The notes under the pieces were generated by a model. That model did no database searches, was not told the DNA's origin, and saw nothing but the letters and a program-made list of their open reading frames with translations. From positions 1-64,000 of the forward strand of contig QXWO01000030.1 in assembly GCA_009911035.1 (NCBI GenBank): a stretch of DNA of 64,000 nucleotides, read 5' to 3'. Below, piece after piece: positions 15,135-24,312 of the stretch. Numbering within the stretch: the stretch's first letter is position 1; the number at the start of each line of letters is the position of its first letter. This DNA is from Lachnospiraceae bacterium. Lineage in GTDB: Bacteria > Bacillota > Clostridia > Lachnospirales > Lachnospiraceae. The position numbers and the translations under genes were made by a program.

Positions 15135-15232
15135 ATCTATTATAAATTTTTTTATTTTTATGGTAAATGGCTTATGCTGAATACCTGTAAAAGCAATTCC
15201 CAGTAATGGGTTCATGATAGATATAACGTAGA

Positions 15233-15440
15233 TGACATCTGGCTGTGCCGGATGTTTTTTTATGGGAAAAGGAGGAACAGAATTACAGAATATAACTAAA
15301 TATGTTATAAGTACTTACGGCAGAAAGCACAGGATAAGTGTGCGTTTTCTGCCATTTTTTATGTACAGATCCGTGCAGAGGAAATATGCCGCTAAAGTGG
15401 CGCACGGGTCGCGCGGCCAGTAGGGGAGCAACCTTCCCTG
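15233..15440 (+). promoter_or_regulatory. Structured leader with stacked terminators
   Basis: Terminator 1: ACATCTGGC-TGT-GCCGGATGT then T7 (about 15234-15262). An AAAGGAGG site follows without a convincing start codon. Terminator 2: a long stem GGCAGAAA-GCACA paired with TGTGC-TTTTCTGCC, then T6 (about 15319-15361). A GC-rich block then folds as CCGTGC...GCACGG enclosing GCCGC-TAAA-GTGGC (about 15370-15407), followed by GAGCA/TGCTC (about 15427-15444). The operon can only be expressed if both terminators are bypassed. The terminal GC-rich structure could be a ligand-responsive or protein-binding RNA; no known riboswitch was recognised. Confidence 0.6.
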
Positions 15441-15469
15441 CTCAATTTTAAAACTAGGAGGAAATACGT

Positions 15470-15802
15470 ATGAAAGGAAAAAACAGTTGTGAAGAAAAAT
15501 CTAAATTAGTCTGTTTGTCTGATGAACAGATGAAACAGATACTGACGCCATTTTATGAAACAGTGGCGTTGGCGGCGGGATATGAGGTTAAGCAGGAGGA
15601 TATATTTGACTGCACAAAGGTCAATGTAGCTGCCAATGTGCAGGAAAATATCATAGCCGCTTATCAGGTAAAGGATGCCAGCCTTGAAAGAAGTAGTGTA
15701 ATCAGTGTTCTTTTGGTGGCAGGTCCCAAAGTGAATGCCGGATTACCAAATAACACAGTAGAAATTTTTGATGGCTATGTTTGCAAAAAGGAGGGAACTT
15801 AA
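15470..15802 (+). CDS. Hypothetical protein
   Basis: 110 aa behind CTAGGAGG. It is soluble, with helix-rich N-terminal half and a strand-rich second half (SVISVLLVAGPKVN). No family was recognised. It is first in an operon with the zinc-ribbon protein at 15806 and two very large unknown proteins. Confidence 0.65.
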   Translation: MKGKNSCEEKSKLVCLSDEQMKQILTPFYETVALAAGYEVKQEDIFDCTKVNVAANVQENIIAAYQVKDASLERSSVISVLLVAGPKVNAGLPNNTVEIFDGYVCKKEGT

Positions 15803-15805
15803 TTT

Positions 15806-16411
15806 ATGAAGGAAAAGAAACTGATGTATCGAATTGGCGGACAGATAAGGCATGTGCAATTATATCCTATTTATTACTTATTTAACAGGAGTCTGGGGAT
15901 GTGCATGTATAAGGCGGGAAGCGGTATTGATGATGAAGATTTGCTTGTAATTACCTGTTGTCTTGACGTTCCACAGCAAAAAAACTGTGCATATATTGAT
16001 GTCAATAATTGTGGAGAGGATATCATAAAGTGGCTGGAAAGGAATGGCCTGGGGAAAGCAACTGGGCGTAAGGTTCATTCGGGTTATGCAATTTATCCTG
16101 AGTTTATGTTTGATGAAAACATGCTGCTGGGATATACAAACGAGTTTTATACGCAATACCTGAAATGGCAGGATGAGCTGGGCGAAGAGCAGGAATTTCT
16201 TATACGCAGCTGTGAAATTTGCAATAAAGAGTTTCCGCTGATTGTAAGCAGGGAAGCGGCTGCGATGTACCGAGAATATCAAAAGGGTGCGCCGTATCTG
16301 ATACAGGATATTTTTCCGGAATTAAGCAATGGGGAAAGAGGACTGCTGGCGCGTGGCCAGTGTATATGTAAGAACTGTTTTGAGGAAATGTTTGGTTTGT
16401 TTCCGGATTGA
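15806..16411 (+). CDS. Hypothetical protein with C-terminal zinc ribbon
   Basis: 201 aa. The N-terminal half (about 1-115) is a mixed alpha/beta domain containing CCLDVPQQKNCAYIDVNNC and WLERNGLGKATGR. It looks like proteins of unknown function that recur on Clostridial conjugative elements. The C-terminal part has paired knuckles C-E-I-C (SCEICNKEF) and C-I-C-K-N-C, spaced about 60 residues apart, consistent with zinc binding. Function unknown; a nucleic-acid or protein-interaction role is possible. Confidence 0.6.
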   Translation: MKEKKLMYRIGGQIRHVQLYPIYYLFNRSLGMCMYKAGSGIDDEDLLVITCCLDVPQQKNCAYIDVNNCGEDIIKWLERNGLGKATGRKVHSGYAIYPEFMFDENMLLGYTNEFYTQYLKWQDELGEEQEFLIRSCEICNKEFPLIVSREAAAMYREYQKGAPYLIQDIFPELSNGERGLLARGQCICKNCFEEMFGLFPD

Positions 16412-16430
16412 AAATTAAAAATGGAGTGGT

Positions 16431-16454
16431 AAGGGTGTCTTAAGGCGCCCTTTT
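16431..16454 (+). terminator. Weak intra-operon terminator
   Basis: Stem AAGGGTGTC-TTAA-GGCGCCCTT with a short T-run, ending ten bases before the AAAGGAGG site of the 716-aa gene. It repeats the pattern of hairpins placed just before ribosome sites. Confidence 0.5.
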
Positions 16455-16473
16455 AACAAAAGGAGGTTATTGT

Positions 16474-18624
16474 ATGCAATTGGCATCATTAGAACAATAT
16501 GTGGACATTTCACTGTTGCAACAGATGAAACATCTGCTTTTTACACTGTCGAGTGAGGATAAGCAGTTTACGGAGAGACAAAGGAACAGTTTGTTCGGAC
16601 AGGATGTTCCTGTAAGCCCTATGGAAGAACAGTATGGGCTGAATTATCCGGGAGAAGTATTGGAGCGGTATGAGGAAAGATGTGGTGGCGGTGAACGTCA
16701 GATGCGGGCAATTATGTTGGCTCTGGCTGAAGGAAAAAACTTCCTGGAAGGTTCCATGTTCGTTGGAAGGCAGTTGGAGCAGTTTCTGCGAAAAGTAAGG
16801 CTGCGCGCAGAAGGGGATTTTTATCTAAGCTGTGCCCTGTTTCTTTTTTCGGATAAAGAGGGAGAAAAAGAAAAGCTGCGTTCAAGGATATGTCGGTATT
16901 CTTTCCAGGAAACGGCAGAGGCAATCTTTGCAATATACACATTGCGGGATGAACCGGACGCGTGGGAGTTTGCGAGAGAGCAGGCAGTGCGGTTTTTCGG
17001 AAAGGATAGAACGATAAAGGCGTATGGAAATGAAAGGCTTTATGAATGGTTTCTGGAACAGTTTTATTATGACATTCGGAAATACAGAAAACAGGATGCA
17101 AACCTTTTAAAAAGCCTTTTAGAGCTGCCTTGTAAGTATGTAAAGGAAGGAAGTACATCGTGGAACAGGTTTTTGGAGATGGGATATACTGAACAGGAGA
17201 TTCTCTATCTGAATTTGTCGTTGCCGGAAAATGCAAAACTGCCGGATGTGCTGGAACTAAATTCTATTACAATGGAAAGAATGGCGCTCGCCGGATTACA
17301 AATGCTTTTTAATTCAGAACATTTGGAAGAGATGCATCTGATGGCACTCTGTAAGGCATTGATAATAAGATATATGAAGTACGAAATATGCCTTGAGGGA
17401 AAAAAGGGTATTTTAGAAAGCCTTTCACGGAAAGTTTTCATTAAGAATCATGATATATACAAATATTTGTACCAAGGCAGGGAAGAGATGCATATTCCTG
17501 AAGAATGGTTTTATGTAAATTTTGGCGATGAAAACTGGTGTGACATTGCAACATGGATGAATCCGGATGAATTTGAGTGCATATTTGCAAGAAGTCTTTA
17601 TTTTCATCTAAGTTCGGATATTGAACTATGGCTACTGAATTTTCAGAAAAGCACAGGCAGAAGCTATATGGATTTTGTCTGGATAAAAGATACGGATGAG
17701 GTAAAACAGACGTTTAAGCGGCTCATTACAGAGAAAAAGTGTGATGTTGTAGAGCTTTTTCAACAGTATGTTGAGGATGAAAGGATTTTGTCAGAGGAAG
17801 AGATGAGCGAAAAGTGGAAGATTATGAAAGCGAATATCATGAATACCATGAAGAAGCTGGACCATCATGAAATATTCCGCTTTTGGGAAGCCTTTGACAA
17901 AGAGTACGGGATATGCAAACTTGGGAATTTCATGGGTAGGGATAAGATCATACTTGATGACGTGATAATCGAAACCTCCGGCTATTACAGGGGGCACTGT
18001 ATTCAACGGCTGGATTTTAAAGAGGGGATACTGTCACTTGATGAACAGCGGAAACTTTTCGTATGGGTAGAACAGGCATTATACAGAGAACGTCCATCGC
18101 AATACGAGGATTTTCTCTATTCATTTTTAACGGACGATTTGGCGAAACGATTGTTCCCGGAGCAGAGTAAAGAGCTGTTTTGGGTGATCCGGGATACTAT
18201 GGATGATGGATCTCAAAAGCAGCGGTTATGCAGGCAGTATTATACGGATGAAGAATGGGAGGCATATCGGAATGAAGAAAAGCGGCGTGATGAAGAGAAG
18301 AAGCGGAAGGAGAAGCAGGAATCTCTGTGCAGATGTCGGGAAGAAATGGAACAGGAGATTTCAACTGCCAAAGATTGCTATGAGGTTTACGATATGCTTT
18401 CCAAGCGTTTCTCGAAATTACGGTGGAGCGATGATAAGTTTTCTGTGTGCCTGAACCTATTTAGGGATAACATGAAAATATGTGCCAAAATCGGAAAAAA
18501 GGCGGCAGGTACAATTGCGGAGTGTATTGTTGATGAATTCCGCTTTAACAGGCTTGCTTGGTGTGAAGTGCAGGAGATAATAAGTAAAATGGAGGTAGTG
18601 CATGATGGAAATTCAGAAGATTAA
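16474..18624 (+). CDS. Large unknown helical protein (716 aa)
   Basis: ATG 16474 behind AAAGGAGG. The protein is almost wholly alpha-helical, with many amphipathic helices in pairs suggestive of a solenoid, and a very charged coiled-coil stretch (about residues 590-630, rich in E/K/R). No catalytic motif, Walker box, membrane segment or signal peptide is visible. Its stop lies 23 bp inside the next gene, so the two products are probably made together. I do not recognise the family. Confidence 0.7.
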   Translation: MQLASLEQYVDISLLQQMKHLLFTLSSEDKQFTERQRNSLFGQDVPVSPMEEQYGLNYPGEVLERYEERCGGGERQMRAIMLALAEGKNFLEGSMFVGRQLEQFLRKVRLRAEGDFYLSCALFLFSDKEGEKEKLRSRICRYSFQETAEAIFAIYTLRDEPDAWEFAREQAVRFFGKDRTIKAYGNERLYEWFLEQFYYDIRKYRKQDANLLKSLLELPCKYVKEGSTSWNRFLEMGYTEQEILYLNLSLPENAKLPDVLELNSITMERMALAGLQMLFNSEHLEEMHLMALCKALIIRYMKYEICLEGKKGILESLSRKVFIKNHDIYKYLYQGREEMHIPEEWFYVNFGDENWCDIATWMNPDEFECIFARSLYFHLSSDIELWLLNFQKSTGRSYMDFVWIKDTDEVKQTFKRLITEKKCDVVELFQQYVEDERILSEEEMSEKWKIMKANIMNTMKKLDHHEIFRFWEAFDKEYGICKLGNFMGRDKIILDDVIIETSGYYRGHCIQRLDFKEGILSLDEQRKLFVWVEQALYRERPSQYEDFLYSFLTDDLAKRLFPEQSKELFWVIRDTMDDGSQKQRLCRQYYTDEEWEAYRNEEKRRDEEKKRKEKQESLCRCREEMEQEISTAKDCYEVYDMLSKRFSKLRWSDDKFSVCLNLFRDNMKICAKIGKKAAGTIAECIVDEFRFNRLAWCEVQEIISKMEVVHDGNSED

Positions 18625-21034
18625 GCAGCGCAGAGAATGCTGCCATTTAATTGTAAATGCAGGATTTGATGCATCATTGACAAAAAAGTGCAGTGAAGAA
18701 AACCTGATAGCGGGCTGCAGGGATATCATTGATATGGGGGTGTCAGCAGCTTACAAAGAGTTGCCCGGTATCCAGCAGGCGCTTCTGATAAATAGTGCAG
18801 AATTGCGGAAAAATATTTTGCAGCTGTTTCAAAGGGGGATTCCTGCATGGAGAATCAGCTTTCTTTTAAAGCAGATGGATGGGAAAGAAGTATTAAAATA
18901 TTCAATAGAAAAGCTGTATGATGTTTTGCAGGATGAAATGGTTAGTAATTCGCATATCGCATTATATCTGAGGTTCTATGCGGATATAGATCTGCTTTAT
19001 GAAGAAAGGCGGCAGCTATGCAAAGGTCTGGATAATTATTATTCGCATCAGGGACAGGAAGGTGAAGAAATAATCCGCCTGCATGGAAAACTTTTTTACA
19101 ATGACGTGGTATCAGGAAATATGCTTTCAGGTATGTGTGATTGTTATATGGAATGCCTTTGGAGTATGGCGCATAATGGAAAAATCTTGAGGATACTGGA
19201 AATTATAAATAGGATGTGCGGCGGCAGGGTGCAGATTGACGATGAGCTTTTTAAGCAGATTGAGGCTGAGCCAGATAAAATAGAGTCGCTTCTTAGATGG
19301 TCAGACGGTTTTTATAATGGAAACAAAGGTGAAAAATTCTGTCAGCGTCTTTTGGAGAACCGTGCGCTGTTGTATGATTTGGAGAGGCTCAGGAAAAAGG
19401 TGGATGAGGGAAAAATTCAGGAGGCGCATCAGATGATAGAGAGCCGGGCCTCATATATCTCTTTCTTCTACAATGAGTATTTTAATGAAAATTGGAATGG
19501 TAAGTATAGAGAGGATCTTGTCATCTATGCGGTGACACATAAGAAAAAGGCATTTCTGTCACTTGTCAGGAATAATCCTGAAATCTTTTGTTCAATACCT
19601 TATAATTCCCTGCTGTTCCAGAAATCTTTTTATTCCCGCGTGGTAAATATAAATACATTGAATGTCAAAAATTTAAAACAGTGCCGGAGCATCAAATGTT
19701 ATCCGGAAGATATCATGAAATTACTGTCTGCAAGAACTCACACTTTTGAAGAGGTTTCCGTATTACAAGAACTGCCTGTTGAATATGCTGCGCTGTATTC
19801 TGAATTACAGAATGAGCGTGTTGATGACAGGCTGAAAGTGATGAGGGAGATTATTAAGCGTAAATGTTTGCGGCTGGATATGGACATTTCTGCAATTGCA
19901 GCTAAATTATCACTTTATCCTCTGTCAAAGTGGATGCAGAAGGATCTTGTCCATATTAAGGATTTGGATGCTGATGTTGCCATGAGGCTGTTAGAAAATT
20001 TTGACAAGATAAGGCATCTTGTTAATGACATCAAGAGTGTGTCAGAGGCGCGCTATGTTTCCAGTAATGCAGAGATTTTTTCACGGTATGCGGATATGGA
20101 CGCTGTTAGAAATGACACATTAGAGAAGGATCAGGAGTGGCTTCAGTTGAAGAATGTATTTGGTTTCGACCAGAAATTTGTGCAGGACAATAAGGAAAGG
20201 ATTATGGCATTTCTTTATGAAGATGGTGCGCATATTATATGGACATACTACACAAATGTTTCCCATAAGAAAGAGGAATTGAGACGGCTGGTATCCGCAG
20301 AATTGTTGGGGCGTTTCAAGGAATTGAAATACCATAGCAATGATTTGGACAATGAACTTGATTATCCGATTACCAATACTGCTAAGCATATTTGGATGGA
20401 AAATCTGTATGACGAGGATGGCAGTCTATGCGTTTGGGAGGAAGACGGACTACTGCCTGTTATGAAAATGGGCGAAATGCCAAGCCGCACATGTCTTTCC
20501 TATATAGACGGAGTATATAAGCAGTGTTTATTGGCCAGTCATGACTCTAACAAAAAGGTTTTGTATGTATCTTGGAACGGGAATATAGTGATGCGTGCTG
20601 CAGTTCGGTTGACAAAGGGAATGTACGGAGATGCCAATAAGAAAAACAGCGTAATGGCGCCGCAACTGGAATTTGCTGATTTAACCCGAGAAGAGGCAAC
20701 TGAAAATAAACCATATATAAAAAACAAAGAATTTTTAGTGCTATTTTTGGAAAGGTATTATGAAGCAGGGATTCCGCACAGACTGATAGGAGACGTAATG
20801 AAAATAGTTTTCCGTCTGATGAAAAGGAAAGCTGAGCAGATGGGGGCTCTTTTGGTGATGAATATGGAATATAAGACATGGAAACCGGAAAGGATGGTGT
20901 GTTCGGATTTTTCTATGTATATATCCAAATCAAAAGCTGGTGAACAGTATTTAGACAGCCTGAATGGTTCCAATACAGTTGATAAGGAGGGAAACTATGA
21001 GAAGAACAAATTTTTAGTATGTGTGAAAGAGTAA
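18602..21034 (+). CDS. Large unknown protein (810 aa)
   Basis: Start ATG 18602 (or 18605) behind GGAGG, overlapping the previous gene by 23 bp. The first 520 residues are helical and repeat-like. A compact C-terminal domain (about 600-780) contains SRTCLSYIDGVYKQCLLAS, HDSNKKVLYVSWNG, IVMRAAVRLTKG and later AEQMGALLVM. That region looks like a conserved fold of its own, but I cannot name it. No membrane or signal segments. Coupling with the 716-aa protein suggests a two-protein complex. A hairpin with T8 (about 21051-21087) ends the operon. Confidence 0.7.
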   Translation: MMEIQKIKQRRECCHLIVNAGFDASLTKKCSEENLIAGCRDIIDMGVSAAYKELPGIQQALLINSAELRKNILQLFQRGIPAWRISFLLKQMDGKEVLKYSIEKLYDVLQDEMVSNSHIALYLRFYADIDLLYEERRQLCKGLDNYYSHQGQEGEEIIRLHGKLFYNDVVSGNMLSGMCDCYMECLWSMAHNGKILRILEIINRMCGGRVQIDDELFKQIEAEPDKIESLLRWSDGFYNGNKGEKFCQRLLENRALLYDLERLRKKVDEGKIQEAHQMIESRASYISFFYNEYFNENWNGKYREDLVIYAVTHKKKAFLSLVRNNPEIFCSIPYNSLLFQKSFYSRVVNINTLNVKNLKQCRSIKCYPEDIMKLLSARTHTFEEVSVLQELPVEYAALYSELQNERVDDRLKVMREIIKRKCLRLDMDISAIAAKLSLYPLSKWMQKDLVHIKDLDADVAMRLLENFDKIRHLVNDIKSVSEARYVSSNAEIFSRYADMDAVRNDTLEKDQEWLQLKNVFGFDQKFVQDNKERIMAFLYEDGAHIIWTYYTNVSHKKEELRRLVSAELLGRFKELKYHSNDLDNELDYPITNTAKHIWMENLYDEDGSLCVWEEDGLLPVMKMGEMPSRTCLSYIDGVYKQCLLASHDSNKKVLYVSWNGNIVMRAAVRLTKGMYGDANKKNSVMAPQLEFADLTREEATENKPYIKNKEFLVLFLERYYEAGIPHRLIGDVMKIVFRLMKRKAEQMGALLVMNMEYKTWKPERMVCSDFSMYISKSKAGEQYLDSLNGSNTVDKEGNYEKNKFLVCVKE

Positions 21035-21183
21035 TTGCATATCGAGGATATGAGAGGGAGACTTATTAATGGTATTCCCTTTTTTTTGCTATAAACAATG
21101 CTTTTAATGTACATAAATTTGGCCCGATGTAATAATAATATAGGACAAATTTATGATAAAATTTAGATAAATTGGAGGATGTT

Positions 21184-21555
21184 ATGGATAAATACGAAGA
21201 ATTAATAAAAGTCTTTTCTGATATCTTAAAGGAATCTCAGGATTACCATATTGCACATATATATCATGCAGGTTATGTATCTGTTGTTGGAGAGATTGGT
21301 GTTACAAATCATGAAAGCAGCGCAACGTTTTTTATAGATGAAATATTAGACACACCTGAAAAAATGGCGGAGAGCCTGCTAAAAAACTGGAGATGGCAAT
21401 GGTTTTACAGACACAAGCAGGATATCGGAAAGAAGGACTATAAAGATATTCAGAATCTGGATGAGGATGTACCGGATGATCTGAAAGAGGATTATTTGCA
21501 CCAGCTGCAGGAATTGGAGCATAAAATTGAAGTTATATTGGATAATCCTGTATGA
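21184..21555 (+). CDS. Small hypothetical acidic protein
   Basis: 123 aa; ATG 21184 is used because TTGGAGGAT lies properly upstream, while the earlier TTG overlaps that site. Soluble and acidic with a TPEKMAESLLKNWRWQWFYR helix and a C-terminal helix-rich segment. It resembles small immunity- or host-takeover-like proteins only in size; no family is recognised. A bidirectional terminator separates it from the converging agr-like operon. Confidence 0.6.
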   Translation: MDKYEELIKVFSDILKESQDYHIAHIYHAGYVSVVGEIGVTNHESSATFFIDEILDTPEKMAESLLKNWRWQWFYRHKQDIGKKDYKDIQNLDEDVPDDLKEDYLHQLQELEHKIEVILDNPV

Positions 21556-21581
21556 CTGCTATATAAACAGTATATTGGATT

Positions 21582-21611
21582 GACTGCCGTGTTGAGCGGC
21601 AGTCCTTTTTT
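21582..21611. terminator. Bidirectional terminator
   Basis: GACTGCCG / CGGCAGTC perfect 8-bp stem (21582-21589 with 21597-21604), T6 on the plus side. It sits between the converging genes ending at 21555 and 21614. Confidence 0.75.
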
Positions 21612-21613
21612 AT

Positions 21614-22177
21614 TTATGAATATTGAATTTTTCCAATAATCAAGGATACAGACATCAGGGTAAAGACAAGTGCTTCTAAAAATAGATAGCGTGTATTGTT
21701 TGAAAGTAAAAAGATTGCAAATATGATAAGGCTTGCAAGCAGAATGATATTGGCTCTCTTATTAAAAAATAGATTATCCTCTTTGTCAACACTTCGGTTA
21801 GGGTGGTTCACGGATCCTATTATTTTGATTACCGCTAAGGAAATGAAGTATAAAACACACGAAAGGGGCAGTGTTGCTGAAAAATACTTTACGATACAGA
21901 GGATGCCGGTTAAGGATAGGCAGGATAAAAAAAGACAGGATAAATAGTGTTCCATATGGAAACCGCCGGAATAGGAGCGTAAGGGGATAAAAAAGAGGAA
22001 AAATACAATACATTCAAGCTTCATATTTAATAAAATGGCAATAATGATGCTGCACATAATATTTATGAAAAGCTCCAGAAAACGCTGAAAGCCGTATTGG
22101 TATATTTCAAAGTCATTTTCTTCGATAACGCCTTTTAAGAGTATGTAATTTGTTAGTTTTGTGGATAAGCGATCCAT
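21614..22177 (-). CDS. AgrB-like peptide-processing membrane protease
   Basis: 187 aa, start ATG 22177 behind AAAAGGGGTGAG. The AgrB catalytic pair is present: H74 in RSYSGGFH and C81 seven residues later. Several transmembrane helices follow. AgrB cleaves and exports the AgrD precursor of a cyclic peptide signal. It is the last gene of a minus-strand operon headed by an XRE regulator, a LytTR regulator and a histidine kinase, in the same A-C-(D)-B order as the locus at 52973-55915. No convincing agrD lies next to it. Its DNA is much more AT-rich than the kinase and regulator upstream, suggesting separate origin. Confidence 0.8.
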   Translation of the reverse strand: MDRLSTKLTNYILLKGVIEENDFEIYQYGFQRFLELFINIMCSIIIAILLNMKLECIVFFLFFIPLRSYSGGFHMEHYLSCLFLSCLSLTGILCIVKYFSATLPLSCVLYFISLAVIKIIGSVNHPNRSVDKEDNLFFNKRANIILLASLIIFAIFLLSNNTRYLFLEALVFTLMSVSLIIGKIQYS

Positions 22178-22190
22178 AATCTCACCCCTT

Positions 22191-22262
22191 TTATATAGCA
22201 AGTGTATCTAATACTTTCTTTGTTAAAATATTGCTCGTAATAAATACGGGTATCCATGTCAT
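22191..22262 (-). CDS. Possible 23-aa peptide in the agrD position
   Basis: A short frame, ATG 22262-22260 to TAA 22193-22191, overlaps the kinase stop (ATGA) and has GAGGGG upstream. It encodes MTWIPVFITSN then ILTKKVLDTLAI. It sits exactly where agrD lies in the second agr locus. It lacks the Cys-containing ring and the YQP-type cleavage site expected of AgrD. It may be a degenerate or unusual signal, or a chance frame. Confidence 0.3.
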   Translation of the reverse strand: MTWIPVFITSNILTKKVLDTLAI

Positions 22263-23563
22263 TTTTGCCCCTCGCCGCCGTACATTACCACCGATACCCT
22301 GAACACGCCGTCACGTCCGTCCGCGTCCACCTGCCCATGGTAGGCTTCCGCCGCCTGCTCCACGGAGGAAAGGCCCAGTCCGTGGCTCCTGCGGTCTTTC
22401 TTTGTCGTTACGTATTTCCCAACGCGGTTCTTCCTCCGCTCCCCGCGGTAAGGGTTCGTGACCGCTATCATAAGGACTTCCTTCTCATACGAGGCGTACA
22501 GCGTGACATAACGATTTCCCTCCTCAACTTCCATGCACGCCTCCAGCGCGTTGTCCAGCAGGTTTCCGAACACGATGGTAAGGTGTCCGCCCTGGAAGGG
22601 CAGTTCCGCGGGCAGGAACACACTGGCTTCAAAGGTGATGCCCTCCACCCGTGCAATGCCGCATTTATGGTTCACAAGGCTGTCCACGATGGCGTTACCG
22701 GTCCGGGAAACGTCATCCGCCCGGCACTCCGGGGTTCCCCGCAGCATCCCTCGCACATATTCCTCCGCCTGTTTTGTGTCATCCCCCTGCAGCATCCCCA
22801 GCAGGCTCGACATATGGTTCTTCATGTCGTGCCTCAGCCGCCTCATCTCCGCGTCATACGCCTCCCGCTCCTGCGCGTGCCTGTTTAAAAGGTCAAGCTC
22901 CTGCTCATAGAGCAGGTTCTTCTCCTGGGCCTCCGCATCGTCCACCATGCGGTCATAGACCTCGAATATCATGTAGATCAGCAGGAGGAGCAGGAGTCCC
23001 GAGATGATGGCGAACGGGGTGTATTCCTCATGCCGCGCCGTTATCAGGAAGATGTTGTGCATCAGGTATACGCTTCCGGCGGGGACGGCGAGGACCGCGA
23101 CGGCATACCGGAACGGGATGTCCCTCCGGTCCATGCGTTTGGCATAATGCCCCGCGATAATGGCAAGGAGGAACATGAGCATCAGCGAGATGACCGTCCC
23201 GGCCGTCTGCAGTTCCCACCCGTCCATCCCGATCAGCCGGAGGATGATGTCGGTGGTGATCTCCATGAGCATCCATACGGCGCATACCAGCACCGAGAAG
23301 ATGCAGCGCCTTTTCATGCCTGCATCGTAGGATATGGAACTGATCATGAGTACGAGCGCCATGTTCAGGAAAAGCATTGCCGTCGGGGATATGGATATGC
23401 CCAGGACGGGAACCGTCTGCAGGATGTAATAAACGGTCCATGCCGCAAAACGCATTGGGTTTTTCGAGGGACGGGAAAAGAACGCCTTCATTAATTTGTG
23501 CATGATAAGTACATGGAAGCATGATGTCAGCAGACTGCCGGCGTAGGTGCATACAGGGTTCAT
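22259..23563 (-). CDS. AgrC-like GHKL histidine kinase
   Basis: 434 aa. About six hydrophobic segments occupy residues 1-210, followed by a coiled linker (EKNLLYEQELDLLNRHAQER). The dimerisation box RHDMKNHMSSL carries the probable phospho-His, the N-box is FGNLLDNALEA, and the G-box HGLGLSSVEQAAE. It would sense a peptide and phosphorylate the LytTR regulator whose stop overlaps this start (ATGA). The gene is strongly GC-rich compared with both flanks. The partner AgrB downstream is intact, but the signal gene is unclear. Confidence 0.85.
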   Translation of the reverse strand: MNPVCTYAGSLLTSCFHVLIMHKLMKAFFSRPSKNPMRFAAWTVYYILQTVPVLGISISPTAMLFLNMALVLMISSISYDAGMKRRCIFSVLVCAVWMLMEITTDIILRLIGMDGWELQTAGTVISLMLMFLLAIIAGHYAKRMDRRDIPFRYAVAVLAVPAGSVYLMHNIFLITARHEEYTPFAIISGLLLLLLIYMIFEVYDRMVDDAEAQEKNLLYEQELDLLNRHAQEREAYDAEMRRLRHDMKNHMSSLLGMLQGDDTKQAEEYVRGMLRGTPECRADDVSRTGNAIVDSLVNHKCGIARVEGITFEASVFLPAELPFQGGHLTIVFGNLLDNALEACMEVEEGNRYVTLYASYEKEVLMIAVTNPYRGERRKNRVGKYVTTKKDRRSHGLGLSSVEQAAEAYHGQVDADGRDGVFRVSVVMYGGEGQK

Positions 23564-24312
23564 CCGTCCACCGCCTTCCTGCCCGCCATGCCGCAGAGCC
23601 GCGAGCGTACCGCCTTCTCCCTGTCCTCGCTGATCTTCAGGGCGGTACGCTTCCCGTTCCCGAATATCACCGTCACCACGGAAAAGTTCATCTTCTCTAT
23701 GTAACTGTAATTCACAAGGAACGACTGGTGTATCCGCAGAAACTCCTGCCGCCCCTCTGAAAGATCTTTCTCAACAGTGTTGAGCCTGCCGTAAAAACGC
23801 TCCTCGGAGCCATCTGCCATGAATATATGCACTACCCGGTTGCGGCTCTCGAAATACACGACGTCCCTGACCGCAACTTTCCGGATCTCCTTGTTGAAGG
23901 AGAAGCGGTAGTAGGCTTCCGTTTCTCCTATCCGGGCACAGGCGTCGCGGAAGTATTTCCTGAACTTCGCCCCGTCCACGGGCTTTGAGAGGAACCGGAA
24001 CGGCTCCACCTCGAAGAGCTCCTTTAAATACTGTTCGTAGCCTGACACGTATATGAGGAGCGCGGAACGGTCGATGCGGCGTATCTGCCTCGCGGCGCTT
24101 ATGCCGTCCACCCTCTCCATCTCTATGTCAAGGAATACCAGGTCGTAGCGATAGCCCTTTTCTATGTCCGCGACCAGGGTGCCGCCATCGGAATAGGCTT
24201 CCGTCTCCACGCTGATGCCCGAATCGTCTGCCTCGCGGCGCACCATTTCTTCCAGTTCCGCCGTAAAACGCATGTCATCGTCACATACCGCTATCCTCAC
24301 CATCCACATCAT
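23560..24312 (-). CDS. LytTR-family response regulator (AgrA-like)
   Basis: 250 aa from ATG 24312 (or 24309/24303; GGAAGGA lies upstream). Receiver domain with CDDD acidic pocket and LVFLDIEME phospho-acceptor, then a LytTR DNA-binding domain (FLRIHQSFLVNYSYIEKM). It overlaps the XRE gene by 32 bp and the kinase by 4 bp, so translation is tightly coupled. It should act with the kinase downstream. Whether it shares targets with the second AgrA in the window is unknown. GC-rich like the kinase. Confidence 0.85.
   Translation of the reverse strand: MMWMVRIAVCDDDMRFTAELEEMVRREADDSGISVETEAYSDGGTLVADIEKGYRYDLVFLDIEMERVDGISAARQIRRIDRSALLIYVSGYEQYLKELFEVEPFRFLSKPVDGAKFRKYFRDACARIGETEAYYRFSFNKEIRKVAVRDVVYFESRNRVVHIFMADGSEERFYGRLNTVEKDLSEGRQEFLRIHQSFLVNYSYIEKMNFSVVTVIFGNGKRTALKISEDREKAVRSRLCGMAGRKAVDG

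Noticed and set aside
14988-15215. N-terminal extension of the alpha-CTD-like gene
   Set aside because: It lies upstream of the minus promoter and transcript start and has unusual low-complexity hydrophobic composition.
15232-15423. A 63-codon plus-strand frame in the leader of the 15470 operon
   Set aside because: It runs through both terminators and has no suitable ribosome site; the region is better explained as a structured leader.
22259-24300. Several plus-strand open frames up to 210 codons opposite the kinase and regulator
   Set aside because: They are shadows created by the GC-rich minus-strand genes; they lack ribosome sites and domain sense, while the minus strand has complete kinase and LytTR motifs.
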